In this document: piece by piece, positions 10,101-18,366 of the stretch
How the letters are laid out: each line of letters begins with the position of its first letter
How positions within the stretch are numbered: position 1 is the stretch's first letter
From: M3007 sp965249785
Lineage (GTDB): Bacteria; Bacteroidota; Bacteroidia; Chitinophagales; Saprospiraceae
Direction: 5' to 3'
NCBI GenBank assembly: GCA_965249785.1
Contig: CBDFMU010000005.1
Coordinates: 110,901 to 174,900, forward strand
Length of the DNA: 64,000 bases
Made by a program: the position numbers and the translations under genes
The notes under the pieces: model-generated
What the model was told of the DNA's origin: nothing
The model's input: only the letters and a program-made list of their open reading frames with translations
The model's database searches: none

Positions 10101-10280
10101 TACATCATAGACGAACGAATCGTACTTAATAGCCACTTGTTTCCAGTCGCGGATATTGAACTGCGCGGGCTGGTTGGACATGAGTTCTACGCGGGGAACA
10201 GCGATTTGATTCGACTGAGCGGCGAGAGAAAAGGCGGCCAGCAGGCAAAGAGATGGTAATATTTTTTTTATGTAGCGCAT
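7161..10280 (-). CDS. Secreted putative glycan-active enzyme: helical catalytic-like domain, two PKD-like domains, LamG, T9SS tail
   Basis: About 1039 residues from the ATG at 10280, chosen because a signal peptide (MRYIKKILPSLCLLAAFSLA) starts there; an ORF start 12 codons upstream would spoil it. Residues about 25-550 show a helix-rich region with TPR-like spacing (PEPEAAGAYAWVLYHAYQKT, then EYLKAAEWSMEFL) and aromatic loops (NDWWYDLMPNVYFYQ), resembling alpha/alpha-barrel glycosidases or lyases. I cannot place it in a named GH or PL family. Two PKD/Ig-like domains follow (about 560-755, with TVTWHAPTTPGDYTI), then a LamG domain (about 770-955) and a T9SS type A tail (LLLSPNPVGEKLTVQF to the end). 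Being encoded right after SusD in a PUL, it is probably the locus's surface glycan-degrading enzyme. Confidence 0.75.
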   Translation of the reverse strand: MRYIKKILPSLCLLAAFSLAAQSNQIAVPRVELMSNQPAQFNIRDWKQVAIKYDSFVYDVSKTGQYLPLVNIKPNGFNYPQNKSFGLHTYVGTASPLNGEAINVLPSIVSATLVGADKTNQYGQNWVLMSQDYFNKNNGELIYLNNPNTSSGNDWWYDLMPNVYFYQIHDLYPNVGGDAAFQFTSIADRFAEAVRAMGGNDKPWQKASMNYRAWNFKTKQPNTTSVPEPEAAGAYAWVLYHAYQKTGNPEYLKAAEWSMEFLSEWPNNPAYEMQLPYGTYTAARMNAELGTKYEVEKMVNWSFNRGALRGWGTIVGNWGGFDVSGLVGEANDNGNDYAFQLNGVQQAAALVPMVRYDKRFARAIGKWMMNLTSATRLFYPGFLPSSLQDATAWTNAYDPEHVIGYEALREKHLGLSPYSTGDALGGGWAGTNLSLYSTSSIGYLGSIVEKTNVDRILKINLLKTDFYHATAYPTYLFFNPYAQTQAVELAVGAAPVDVYDAVSETFLLQGVTGTVNLYLPADQARLVTLAPAGGTITYDKNKMLINGVVVDYAQTTQPFKYAPRIQAVAAEQSEVEFGDSTAVFGKAFDQDSGNLTWTWSATGGQLSGTGSTVTWHAPTTPGDYTITAIVTDDTGQKDTATVVLHAVAEINLAPQLLEIQKSALYVAPNGSITVTANATDPNGDPLTYTWATNGGGLVGSGSTLTWNAPAAPGIFQINVTVSDNHGLSAQASTNILVKIFANTVGSIIAHYPFSGNANDISGHQLHGQTSGGVLFVPDFWGNPTSAGRFDGSNDKVTVANDPLLNFQQAITVSAWIEPLALPDRESFILSHGSWQNRWKVSITPEKKIRWTVNTLVTTADLDSEKSIAVDSIYHIAVTYDGSLMALYLNGQLHSYKPLTGLIRTASIPFLIGQMLPDVADYNFKGIIDEVKIFDYALTPEAVQTLYGNIPTAVSDLFNQSEKLLLSPNPVGEKLTVQFPVELESAGKLSVYNIEGKLMQEQVVKENMTAEIDTKNWKSGVYVVVFKSNSVSTAARFVKM

Positions 10281-10298
10281 TGTATTTGCTTTTGTGTT

Positions 10299-10445
10299 GC
10301 TGGCGCGAGGTTGCACCTCGTGTCAACTATCAGTCGGGTTTTACCCGGCCAAACGGGAAAAATCGGGTAAAACCCGAACATACGCAGCACGAGGTAGAAC
10401 CTCGCGCTAGCAGGGTTGCTGGCGCGAAGCTTTCCCCGCGCCAGC
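10299..10445. repeat. Nested palindromic repeat
   Basis: Outer arms at 10299-10322 and 10388-10411 are inverted repeats of 24 bp with about three mismatches (GCTGGCGCGAGGTT against AACCTCGCGCTAGC). Inside them CGGGTTTTACCCG and CGGGTAAAACCCG form a second nested inverted pair around 10335-10376. A third copy of the GCTGGCGCG arm follows with its own complement CGCGCCAGC (10418-10445). It lies between SusD and the secreted enzyme and has no coding potential. Confidence 0.65.
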
Positions 10446-10534
10446 ATCGATTGGCTATCTCAACCCTACATTAATCAAATAATCAACTTTCAGGTAATCC
10501 TGTAATTTCAATATAATACTATGCAAAGCGAAAA

Positions 10535-10593
10535 GTGTGGCACATCTAAATTCAACCATTGCAAATCAATTATTTATCAAAGGTGTGCCACAC
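10535..10593. terminator. Hairpin at the 3' end of susD
   Basis: GTGTGGCACATCT (10535-10547) and AGGTGTGCCACAC (10581-10593) are near-perfect complements separated by 33 AT-rich bases, just downstream of the SusD stop. It may attenuate transcription between susD and the enzyme gene. Confidence 0.4.
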
Positions 10594-10609
10594 ATAAACA
10601 TTCTATTTT

Positions 10610-12049
10610 TCAATAACCCGGATTCTGTTTCAATTGCGGATTCAGGTCTATTTCCGTTTGTGGGATTGGAAACACCTCATGTTTACCCACTTGGAATCCC
10701 GGCAACAATTGCGCGGCCACGCCCCAGCGCACCAGATCGAAAAAGCGGTGCATTTCAAAACCCAATTCCACTTCGCGTTCGTGGCGGACGGCTTGAATCA
10801 TGCCCGCCTGGTCAAGACCCATCACTTTCGGCAAGGCCGTAGCAGGATCGGTGGCCTGAGCGCGGGCGCGGGCGCGAACCTCTTCGAGCGGCACTTCGGC
10901 CTCTCCTACCCGACCGAGTTCGGCCAGGGCTTCGGCTTGCCAAAGCAGCACTTCGGCGTAACGAATAGCCGTATAATTGATGTCGCCATCAGCCTTTTGG
11001 CTGGCGGTACTGTCGGGCTGGAGGTACTTGCGCGGGCTATGCTTGGTGGAGGAAAACGAGTTTTTGTAAATTACGCCGAAATAAGGCTCGTTGTTGGAAG
11101 CAATGGTAAACTGCCGGCGCGGGTCGCTCGCTTCAAAGGCATCATAGTAGCTTTGCGTCACTTCCGCGAAACCGTAACCGCCGTTGAATTTTTTAGAAGC
11201 CCACCATTGGTTCAGTGAATTACCGACCCCTAGTTCCAGATTCGTGTGCTGAATTTCCCAGACTGATTCGCTGTTATTTTGGGTATTTTTCCGGAAATTG
11301 TCCTGGTAGTCGGCTACCAGAGAATACGCGTTTAGGTTTTTGACTTTATCTACATAATTCAGCACCTGATTCCAGTCTTTCTGGTACAAATACGTTTTAG
11401 CAGCCAGTGCAAAAGCGGCTCCGCGCGTGGCACGACCAATATCATTTCCCGAATACGATACTGGCAATACGTTGCCAGCGAAATCGCAGTCGGCGATGAT
11501 TTGACGGTACACATCAGCTTTTGGCGTGGCGGGCACTTTCAGTTCGTCGGGCGGAGTAACTTTAATGAGCAGTGGCACATCGCCAAACACCTGCGTCAAT
11601 ATAAAATAATAGTAGGCCCGCAGAAAAGTGGCTTCGCCGATGACACGGTTTTTCAAACCTTCATCCATCGTAATCGCTGGCACTTTATCTATTACCGTAT
11701 TACATTGCGTAATACCCTGGTAGTTTAGTTTCCAGAAATCATTGAGTTCCTCCGTGCGTGGGGTGTAGGTGAAAAAGTCAAGTTCAGTCAAACCTGGACG
11801 GGAACCATCGCCGCCTACTACGGCCTCGTCGGAGGGCAGCTCGCCAAAACCCCAATAGAAGTTGTTGTTGGCACTACTAAACAGCAGCGGTTGGTAGGCG
11901 GCATTGAGCGCCTGAACGGCATCGTCTGCCGTTTGGAAGAAGGAGCCTGTATCTAATATGCCCAAGGGTTCCTTGTTTAAAATGTCTTGACAAGAAGCCA
12001 GGCCGAGCACAACCAGTAGAGCAGTATATTTTATGAATTTTATTTGCAT
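10610..12049 (-). CDS. susD: SusD/RagB family outer-membrane lipoprotein
   Basis: 479 residues, usual for SusD-like glycan-binding lipoproteins. The N-terminus MQIKFIKYTALLVVLGLASC ends in a lipobox Cys, giving surface lipidation. TPR-like helices and family motifs follow (FLRAYYYFILTQVFGDVPLL near 145; ALAAKTYLYQKDW near 215; AIRYAEVLLWQAEALAELG near 360; EREVELGFEMHRFFDLVRW near 425). It caps the SusC transporter and delivers oligosaccharide. It follows SusC by about 250 bp, a gap containing a palindromic repeat at 12141-12233. Confidence 0.93.
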   Translation of the reverse strand: MQIKFIKYTALLVVLGLASCQDILNKEPLGILDTGSFFQTADDAVQALNAAYQPLLFSSANNNFYWGFGELPSDEAVVGGDGSRPGLTELDFFTYTPRTEELNDFWKLNYQGITQCNTVIDKVPAITMDEGLKNRVIGEATFLRAYYYFILTQVFGDVPLLIKVTPPDELKVPATPKADVYRQIIADCDFAGNVLPVSYSGNDIGRATRGAAFALAAKTYLYQKDWNQVLNYVDKVKNLNAYSLVADYQDNFRKNTQNNSESVWEIQHTNLELGVGNSLNQWWASKKFNGGYGFAEVTQSYYDAFEASDPRRQFTIASNNEPYFGVIYKNSFSSTKHSPRKYLQPDSTASQKADGDINYTAIRYAEVLLWQAEALAELGRVGEAEVPLEEVRARARAQATDPATALPKVMGLDQAGMIQAVRHEREVELGFEMHRFFDLVRWGVAAQLLPGFQVGKHEVFPIPQTEIDLNPQLKQNPGY

Positions 12050-12140
12050 GGCAAAACTTTTATTCCTTATTTAATTACTCCTTAATGGTAAGAAGTAGAA
12101 AAGACTTGAAAACTATGGGTTTTAGCCCTATTTCCATTTT

Positions 12141-12233
12141 TTCACTCTGAACGCAGTGAAGAAACTAGCCAAGTGTGAAACTGAATAAACCAATCTTCTC
12201 GCAGTCAGTTTCTTCCTATCGTCAGAATGACAG
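12141..12233. repeat. Palindromic repeat of the TGTCATTCTGA family
   Basis: The left arm (about 12141-12166, TCACTCTGAACGCAGTGAAG) and right arm (about 12207-12233, ending CGTCAGAATGACAG) are imperfect inverted repeats. The arm sequence is of the TGTCATTCTGAACGCAGTGA type common between genes in Bacteroidota. Further members are at 18121-18206, 48097-48170 and 48264-48386. Confidence 0.5.
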
Positions 12234-12303
12234 ATTTGTGATAATCAATTGATTATTACATTTTTTAAAGCAAAGTCTACTGTCTTCGTGCAATCCGCGT
12301 TAC

Positions 12304-15300
12304 CTAGAAACCCATGGTAAACCCGGCAATAAAAGTCCTCGGCGCAGGCACCGTACCCCAGTCAATACCCACCGCCAGATCGGACGAAATATCTACGCCG
12401 CGCGTGTCATTGGTATTAGCCTGTATTTCTGGATCTAAGCCAGGATATTTAGTGAAGGTGAAAGCGTTTTGCGCAGTAACATAGAAGCGCAGACTACCAA
12501 TCGCGTCGGTTTTAATCAGCGATTTAAAATCATAACCCAACGTGATATTGCGAATGCGCATATAAGAACCATCTTCCAAAAAGCGCGTCGAAATGCGGCG
12601 ATTACCATTGCGGTCATCCACGCTCACTTTGGGAATATTGGTGTTTGTATTAGTCGGTGTCCAGCGATTCAGGATTTCTTTGTACGAATTGAAACCGCGC
12701 GATTGGGTCTCGTAGGCAAAATTGCCGTACAAGAAATACACATCGTTGCCCTGCACACCTTGCGCCAGCACCGATAAGTCAAGATGTTTCCAACTGACTG
12801 TAGCATTCAGTCCGTAAATAAAATCAGGGAACGGATTGCCGAAATGCGCCCGGTCTTTATCGTCAATTTTATTGTCACCGTTCAAATCAGCAAATTTGAC
12901 ATCGCCAGGGCGAGTATCCGTGGTTTGGAAGGGGCTGGCATCAATTTCGGCCTGACTTTGGAAAATGCCATCCATTTTGTACAGGAAAAAAGAGCCAATT
13001 GGTTGGCCCACTTCGGTCTTGGTAATGGCCCCGTCGGAGAGGCCATAGCCGCCCAAAATAGGTTCGCCACCCGCCAGCGACAGCACTTTATTGCGCACCG
13101 AAGAGATATTGCCGCCCACGCTATAATTGAAATCGCCGCTGCGGTTCTTGAAAATGATGCCCAATTCCAAGCCCTTTATTTTCCACTTTTCCGGCATTGA
13201 CATAAGGCGCATTCTGGTCGCCGCCAGCTTGTGGCACTGGTACGCGCACCAAAATACCATCGGTACGCTTGCGGTAATAATCAGCGATAAACGACAGACG
13301 GTCGCCCCAGATGCTGAGGTCCAAACCGTAATCCAGTTGTTCGCTGGTTTCCCATTTGATGTTGCTGTTGCCGCTTTCCAGCACCCGCGCCCCGGTAACT
13401 ACCTGACCATTAAAGGAATAGACGCGGTCGCCGGTAGAAACCAGGGAACTAAATGGATATACTCCGATTTCCTGGTTGCCCAAACGGCCCCAACTTGCCC
13501 GTACTTTCAGCGCGGAAATGAATTTTATTTTTTGAAAAAATGGTTCGTTCGATACATTCCAGGCCCCCGATAAAGATGGGAACACGCCGTAGCGATTGTT
13601 TTGGCCAAAACGGGAAGAACCATCGCGACGCACCGACGCGCTCACTACGTAGCGATTATCGAAAGTGTAACTGCCCTGCGCGAAATAGGACAATAACGCC
13701 CATTCAGTGACAATGCCGCCTGCACTAACGTTCTGAATATCAGTAGCTATACTATTGTTCAGATAACGAAACAAAGGATCGGTGCGCGAGAAGTTATTGG
13801 CTGAACCAGAGAGATAATTGGTCTGATTTTTAATCGCCTCCATGCCGAGCAGCGCTGACACGCGGTGGCGACCAAAACTATGTTGTAAATCAATAACGTT
13901 ATTCCAAACCAGATTCTGGTCAAAAACCCGGCTCTCCGTAAGCGAGGTAGGATTGTAAATGGCCGCTGAAAGTCGCTCTTTGAATCGTTTTTCGTTCTCA
14001 AACAAAAAGTCGCCGCCCAATGTGGTACGCACTTTCAATCCTTTAAAAATGGTGGCTTCGGCAAACACGCTACCAAAAATGCGGTAACGTTTGATCGTCC
14101 AGTCAGTTGCGTCAATGATGGCCAGCGGATTGGCATTACCATCGCCGTAGAGCAGCGGATCGCCCAAATCGGAAGACACTTTTACGTAGGAACCATCGGC
14201 ATAATACGGCTTGAAGACTGGCGCGGCAATCAGGGCGTAACGAATGCCACTGGGTTCGTTGCCGGGGCCAAAACCATCGCCAGAGCTATTGATGACCCGA
14301 CGATCTGTATAGGCAAAAGACAGGTTATTACCGAATTTCAGGAATTTATTGCCGACTTCGCCATTGAAGCGTAGCCCGTATTTTTCAAAACCCTGCCCAC
14401 GAAATACGCCATCCTGGTTGAGGTATTCCCCCTGCAAATAATAGCTGCTATTTTCACCGCCACCAGATGCGCTCAAGCTATAGCGTTGTACGGGCGCGGG
14501 CTTGAAGACCAGATTGAGCCAGTTTATGTTGGGCAGCGTATCCAGGATGCCTATATTAAAGGTGTCGAGTTGACGAGGCGCATCGCGCAGCTTGTTGGCA
14601 TTATTGATGGCCTCGTTGCGAATGAGCAGGTAGTCACGGGAATCAAGTAATTCCGGCAAACGGTTGGCTTCAGCAAAACCCGCCGAAGCATCAAATTGAA
14701 AGTGCGGTTTGCCAGCCTTCCCTTTTTTAGTAGTAATCACGATGACACCGTTGGCCGCCCGTGCGCCGTAAATAGCCGCCGCCGCGCCGTCTTTCAGCAC
14801 CTCAATGCTTTCTATATCATTGGTAGAGAACATATTGATGTTGCCGGTAGTCGGTACGCCATCGACAATAAACAGTGGATTGTTGTTGCCCAGCGTACCT
14901 GCGCCCCGGATGCGCACCGCAATATCGTCGCCGGGCGCGCCAGTGGTCTGCGTCACCTGCAAGCCGGGTGCCTGTCCCTGCAAAGCCTGATCAATGCCCG
15001 ATACCACCAGCCTTTCAATATCCTTTGATTTGACGGTGCTAATGGCCGAGGCTACATCCGCCCGGATTTCCCGGCGATAACCCGTCACCACGACATCTTT
15101 GAGCATTGCGGCTTCTTCCTGCAACACCAAATCTACTACCGTGCGGCCTTGTACTGGCACTTCCTGGCTGGCAAAACCTGTGTAACTAAATACAAGTACG
15201 GCTTCGTTATCGACGGTGAGTTTGTATTGGCCGTTCGCATCGGTGGTCCTGCCGTTGGTAGTGCCTTTTTCCACCACCGTTACGCCGATCAGGGGTTCTG

Positions 15301-15457
15301 CGTTTCCAGGGCTGGTCACTGTACCAGTAACAGTGATCTGTTGAGCCGTGGCAATTTGTACGCCGAAAAAGAAAAATGACAGCACCAGGCAAGCGGAGGC
15401 CAGGCGACGTGGAAAGAAAAAATTCTGGTAGTGCTTTGTGTAAATACTGTGCTTCAT
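12304..15457 (-). pseudogene. susC: SusC/RagA family TonB-linked outer-membrane transporter, single frameshift
   Basis: The outer-membrane channel partner of SusD, about 1050 codons over two frames. The signal peptide begins at ATG 15457 (hydrophobic stretch ASACLVLSFFFFGVQI), preferred over an ORF start 76 codons upstream. Then come a CarboxypepD-like domain (ITVTGTVTSPGNAEPLIGV), the TonB-box region, a plug (GQAPGLQVTQTTGAPGDDIA; FIVDGVP) and the barrel. At about 13175-13177 one extra A in an AAA run shifts the frame: frame 1 reads GKVENKGL and then leaves the family, while the other frame resumes as LELGIIFKNRSGDFNYSVGG to a proper barrel end (FIAGFTMGF). Only a homopolymer base is involved, so sequencing error is as likely as true inactivation. 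Confidence 0.88.
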
Positions 15458-15643
15458 GGTCAGCCGATTCGATTCTTTAAAAGGAATTGGCGCACGCAGG
15501 TCATTTTTTTGACAGGATTTCAGGAGTATCATGCCCTTTTTTAAAGGGAATATCCGGTAAATCATGTTAATCCTGCCAAAACTCCCGCTTGCGTCCGCAC
15601 CTCTGTCACTTATTGACAAATGTCGGCCTTTTCCCAAAAGCGA

Positions 15644-15677
15644 TTTGATACTTTTACGCGAATAGATGATACTTTTG
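15644..15677 (+). promoter_or_regulatory. Bacteroidota-type promoter for the AraC regulator
   Basis: TTTG at 15644-15647 and TACTTTTG at 15670-15677 match the Bacteroidota TTTG / TAnnTTTG consensus with a 22-nt spacer, 48 nt before the ATG of the regulator. The two halves also form a direct repeat (GATACTTTT twice, about 21 nt apart), which could serve as an operator. Confidence 0.4.
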
Positions 15678-15725
15678 TGAAACAATATTGGCCGGTCGGC
15701 TGTACGGAAAAATTAAATTTCAAAA

Positions 15726-16703
15726 ATGAATATCTACCGGGAAATTACGCCTTTGAAAGAGCCGGATGTTTGCGTGGTGCTGGACTCGTTCAATAATGGT
15801 TTCGATTACCCTATTCATAATCACCCGGAATTTGAACTCAACCTCGTGGCGGGCATTTCCGGGACGCGCATCGTCGGCGATAACACCGAACGATATTCCG
15901 ATTTCGATCTGGTGCTGATCGGACCATATCTTTATCATAAATGGGACGGCGACGAGGCCATGCAACGCTCCGGCGCACCCTACCGCGTGATCACGGTTCA
16001 GTTTTCCATCGGGCTGTTTGATGGGCCACTGTTTCAAAAAGAGCGGTTTTACAAAATTCGAAAATTGCTACATGATGCCGCGCGAGGCATTCATTTTCAC
16101 GGTAAGACGTTTGAGGTAGCGATGCAAAAAATGATCGCGCTCACCGAGGATAAGGGTTTCGCCAGCATCATCGATTTCATGCAGTTGCTCGACCTGCTGT
16201 CGCAATCCACGGAGGCCACTTTTCTGGCCAGCGAGGGCTTTTCGCCGCAGGCCCTGCAATCGGACAGCAACCGCATACAATTGGTGTATAGTTATATTCT
16301 GAAAAACTTCGCCGACCACCACATCAAGATCGGTGATGTGGCCGCGCTGGCCAACATGAGTAGTTCGGCGTTCAGCCATTTTTTCCAGAAATGCACCACT
16401 AAGAGTTTCACCCAATTCCTGCTAGATGTGCGCATCGGTCACGCCTGCAAACTGCTGCTCAGCACCGACCAAACCATCAACCAGATATGTTATGGTTCCG
16501 GCTTCAATAATGTGGCGAATTTCAACCGATTATTCAAGAAATACCGGGCCTGCACGCCCGTGGAGTATCGACGTCGGCATAAAGAAAAGAATGATTTTGA
16601 CTGGACGAAGCAGATTACGCCCTGGCAGTTTTTACCGCCTAAATCGGGGAAGATTGGGGATTTTAAACCGGCAGGGTATGCTACTAAGTTGATGCACTTG
16701 TAG
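15726..16703 (+). CDS. AraC family transcriptional regulator of the PUL
   Basis: 325 residues. The N-terminal part (about 15-110, with YPIHNHPEFELNLV and YLYHKWDGDE) is a cupin-type ligand-sensing domain with the usual His residues. The C-terminal part (about 185-290, IKIGDVAALANMSSSAFSHF and INQICYGSGFNNVANFNRLF) is the double helix-turn-helix DNA-binding domain. It is divergent from susC with about 270 bp between the start codons, the position expected for a regulator responding to the imported sugar. Frames are intact. Confidence 0.9.
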   Translation: MNIYREITPLKEPDVCVVLDSFNNGFDYPIHNHPEFELNLVAGISGTRIVGDNTERYSDFDLVLIGPYLYHKWDGDEAMQRSGAPYRVITVQFSIGLFDGPLFQKERFYKIRKLLHDAARGIHFHGKTFEVAMQKMIALTEDKGFASIIDFMQLLDLLSQSTEATFLASEGFSPQALQSDSNRIQLVYSYILKNFADHHIKIGDVAALANMSSSAFSHFFQKCTTKSFTQFLLDVRIGHACKLLLSTDQTINQICYGSGFNNVANFNRLFKKYRACTPVEYRRRHKEKNDFDWTKQITPWQFLPPKSGKIGDFKPAGYATKLMHL

Positions 16704-16712
16704 GGGGTGCCG

Positions 16713-17042
16713 TCAATTATCCGATTTATATACTTCTATTCCTGTCTTCTCAACAATTTCCAAAAATGGATTCTCATTTACCCCAGACTCATATGAAAAG
16801 GTTTTCGCCTCAATATCAACATACTCTTTTTTTACATTTATTTTGGCAAATAGCTTTCTATCTGCAAACCCATATCCACTAAATATTTTTGAGTATAGAG
16901 CAACATCAATATCTGAATCTTCTCTTTGCTCATTACGAGCATAAGAACCATATAGAATAACACGCTCTAATGGAATACCATGAGCAATTAATTCCCTGGT
17001 AAATTTTTTCACTGTTTCTATAGCAACTTCTCTTGTAAGCAT
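16713..17042 (-). CDS. mntA: MNT-domain minimal nucleotidyltransferase (HEPN/MNT antitoxin)
   Basis: 109 residues with the nucleotidyltransferase signature GSYARNEQREDSDIDVAL (G-S, then D-x-D) at about 32-49 and a third acidic site in VDIEAKTF. MntA-type antitoxins AMPylate and silence a HEPN ribonuclease. It overlaps the preceding HEPN reading frame by 25 nt, the standard operon order HEPN then MNT. The AT content and codon use (TTA, ATA, AAT) differ from the flanking PUL genes, suggesting horizontal gain. Confidence 0.85.
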   Translation of the reverse strand: MLTREVAIETVKKFTRELIAHGIPLERVILYGSYARNEQREDSDIDVALYSKIFSGYGFADRKLFAKINVKKEYVDIEAKTFSYESGVNENPFLEIVEKTGIEVYKSDN

Positions 17043-17413
17043 ATCCGGATAGTTTTTACAGTTTCTAAAAGTTCAGTTGTATGTTTTTTATTACATATTT
17101 TATCAATTTCAAATAGATAATCCGGATACCTGCCTTCTAATTGAAAATCATTAAAGGCCTGCAGGAATTCTATATACTCATCATCTAATGTAATAACCGT
17201 TTGTTGAAGAATTTTTACTAAATTGTGTATCCGTGGCGGAAAATTACTGTCATTATATTTTACCCAAATTGCTTTACATAATTTTTCAAGGGTTAAATGT
17301 GCGAAAAACAGACTATGTATATAACGTTTTCCCTCAAAAAGCCATTGTACAGTTTGCCAATCATCATTTGATGATTTTGCCCAATATTCGATATGCCCTT
17401 CTTTTTACAGCAT
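17018..17413 (-). pseudogene. hepT: HEPN-domain toxin with a stop at the third codon
   Basis: The minus strand from 17404 to 17018 encodes about 128 residues reading KEGHIEYWAKSSNDDWQTVQ, then SLFFAHLTLEKLCKAIW and YPDYLFEIDKICN, a clear HEPN domain. The expected start is ATG at 17411-17413, but the frame then reads CTG TAA (stop at 17405-17407) before AAA GAA GGG. No ATG, GTG or TTG lies in frame between the stop and the conserved core. The toxin is therefore either dead through one substitution in the third codon or begins at a non-standard codon. The R-x4-6-H RNase motif is not obvious; PPRIHNL near the middle is the only candidate. Confidence 0.7.
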
Positions 17414-17624
17414 TTATTCCATTTACTACCTGCAAATATACAGTATTTTTTAGTAAAATCAGTCATAAAGTGTCCAATTTTCCAATTTAATCTCATCTTA
17501 AGTAGGGATAAATCAAAATGTGCCTATGGCATTTTCGTTAAAAAAAAATTAACGTATTTCCACCTCCCCAAATCCACTCCCCCACTCCCCACGTATATCT
17601 GTCCATACACACGTATTGCCAGAA

Positions 17625-18017
17625 ATGAAAAAGATTGCCGCCTGGGCCCTCCTCGTGATTTACCTGAACGCTGCTGCGCAAGCACTGCTGCCGTGGGTAT
17701 CTGACTTAGTGGCCCACGTGTTCTTCTGGCAAGACCATTTGGAACACGTCCACCACGGGCAGGTGCACAGCCACCACGTGGGTCTGGAAATGGCGGCTAC
17801 GGAACACGAGAATGACTGCGACCATACCACACCCGCTTTCTTTTTTGATAAAGATGGCCTCTCGGCGCACCTCGTGCCGGACCTGCCTCTGGTGCGGGGC
17901 GTCGCACCAGGCATACTGGCCGAGCTGAATGTTCACTGGCTTTTCCCTTATAGCAACGTCATTACTGACGTGTTCTGCCCTCCGCCCGATGCTCGGCGGG
18001 ACTCCAGGCCCGCTTGA
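17625..18017 (+). CDS. Small His-rich exported protein
   Basis: About 130 residues from the ATG at 17625, with a TTG three codons upstream as a less likely start. The N-terminus MKKIAAWALLVIYLNAAAQA is a signal peptide or membrane anchor. A His-rich stretch follows (HLEHVHHGQVHSHHVGLEM, then HENDCDH; ten His in about 40 residues). No named family is recognised. Comparable small proteins precede metal-efflux or TonB genes in Bacteroidota, and here a TonB receptor starts 350 bp downstream on the same strand. A periplasmic metal-binding role is an inference. Confidence 0.6.
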   Translation: MKKIAAWALLVIYLNAAAQALLPWVSDLVAHVFFWQDHLEHVHHGQVHSHHVGLEMAATEHENDCDHTTPAFFFDKDGLSAHLVPDLPLVRGVAPGILAELNVHWLFPYSNVITDVFCPPPDARRDSRPA

Positions 18018-18120
18018 TTTTCCTGTTTTCCATGCTGTATGGTGAGTCGTTCTGACTTGTCAATTTTCTGGTTTGCCTAGCGGCGAATTGGCCTAACTGC
18101 TTGTTGCTGAACACATTTCG

Positions 18121-18206
18121 TTTGTCATCCTGTCGAGAATTGTCCACTCTACGGCTTATGACGCGAGGTGTCCCGCGATGCGGACGGATCCCGACAGAAT
18201 GACAAA
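18121..18206. repeat. Palindromic repeat of the TGTCAT family
   Basis: TTTGTCATCCTGTCG at 18121-18135 is the complement, with one mismatch, of the right arm ending CGACAGAATGACAAA at 18206. Between them lies a GC-rich stretch with GCGAGGTG/TCCCGCGATGCGG. A further half-copy (TCTGAATGACA) lies near 18251. It occupies the 349-bp space before the TonB receptor. Confidence 0.6.
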
Positions 18207-18366
18207 ACGCAGCGTACACCGCTTCGGCCTCGGATGCCACGCCTGTGGGTCTGAATGACACGCGTAGTGCAGTGCTTTGCACTGTATTGCCATTAATTCA
18301 GCATGATTCCTTTCTTTTTACACATTAATTAAAAAATGAACGAAAGCAATTTCGTCGCTACATAAC

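Noticed and set aside
10634..11218. Plus-strand ORF of 194 codons
   Set aside because: It lies wholly within susD in antisense and reads as low-complexity shadow sequence.
13121..13260. Programmed frameshifting in susC
   Set aside because: No slippery heptamer with a following pseudoknot is evident, and SusC proteins do not use recoding; a homopolymer indel explains it.
15458..15685. Seventy-six-codon upstream extension of susC
   Set aside because: It would bury the signal peptide; the ATG at 15457 is directly followed by it.
17293..17496. Minus-strand 67-codon ORF over the HEPN start
   Set aside because: It is in another frame than the HEPN domain and has no family character.
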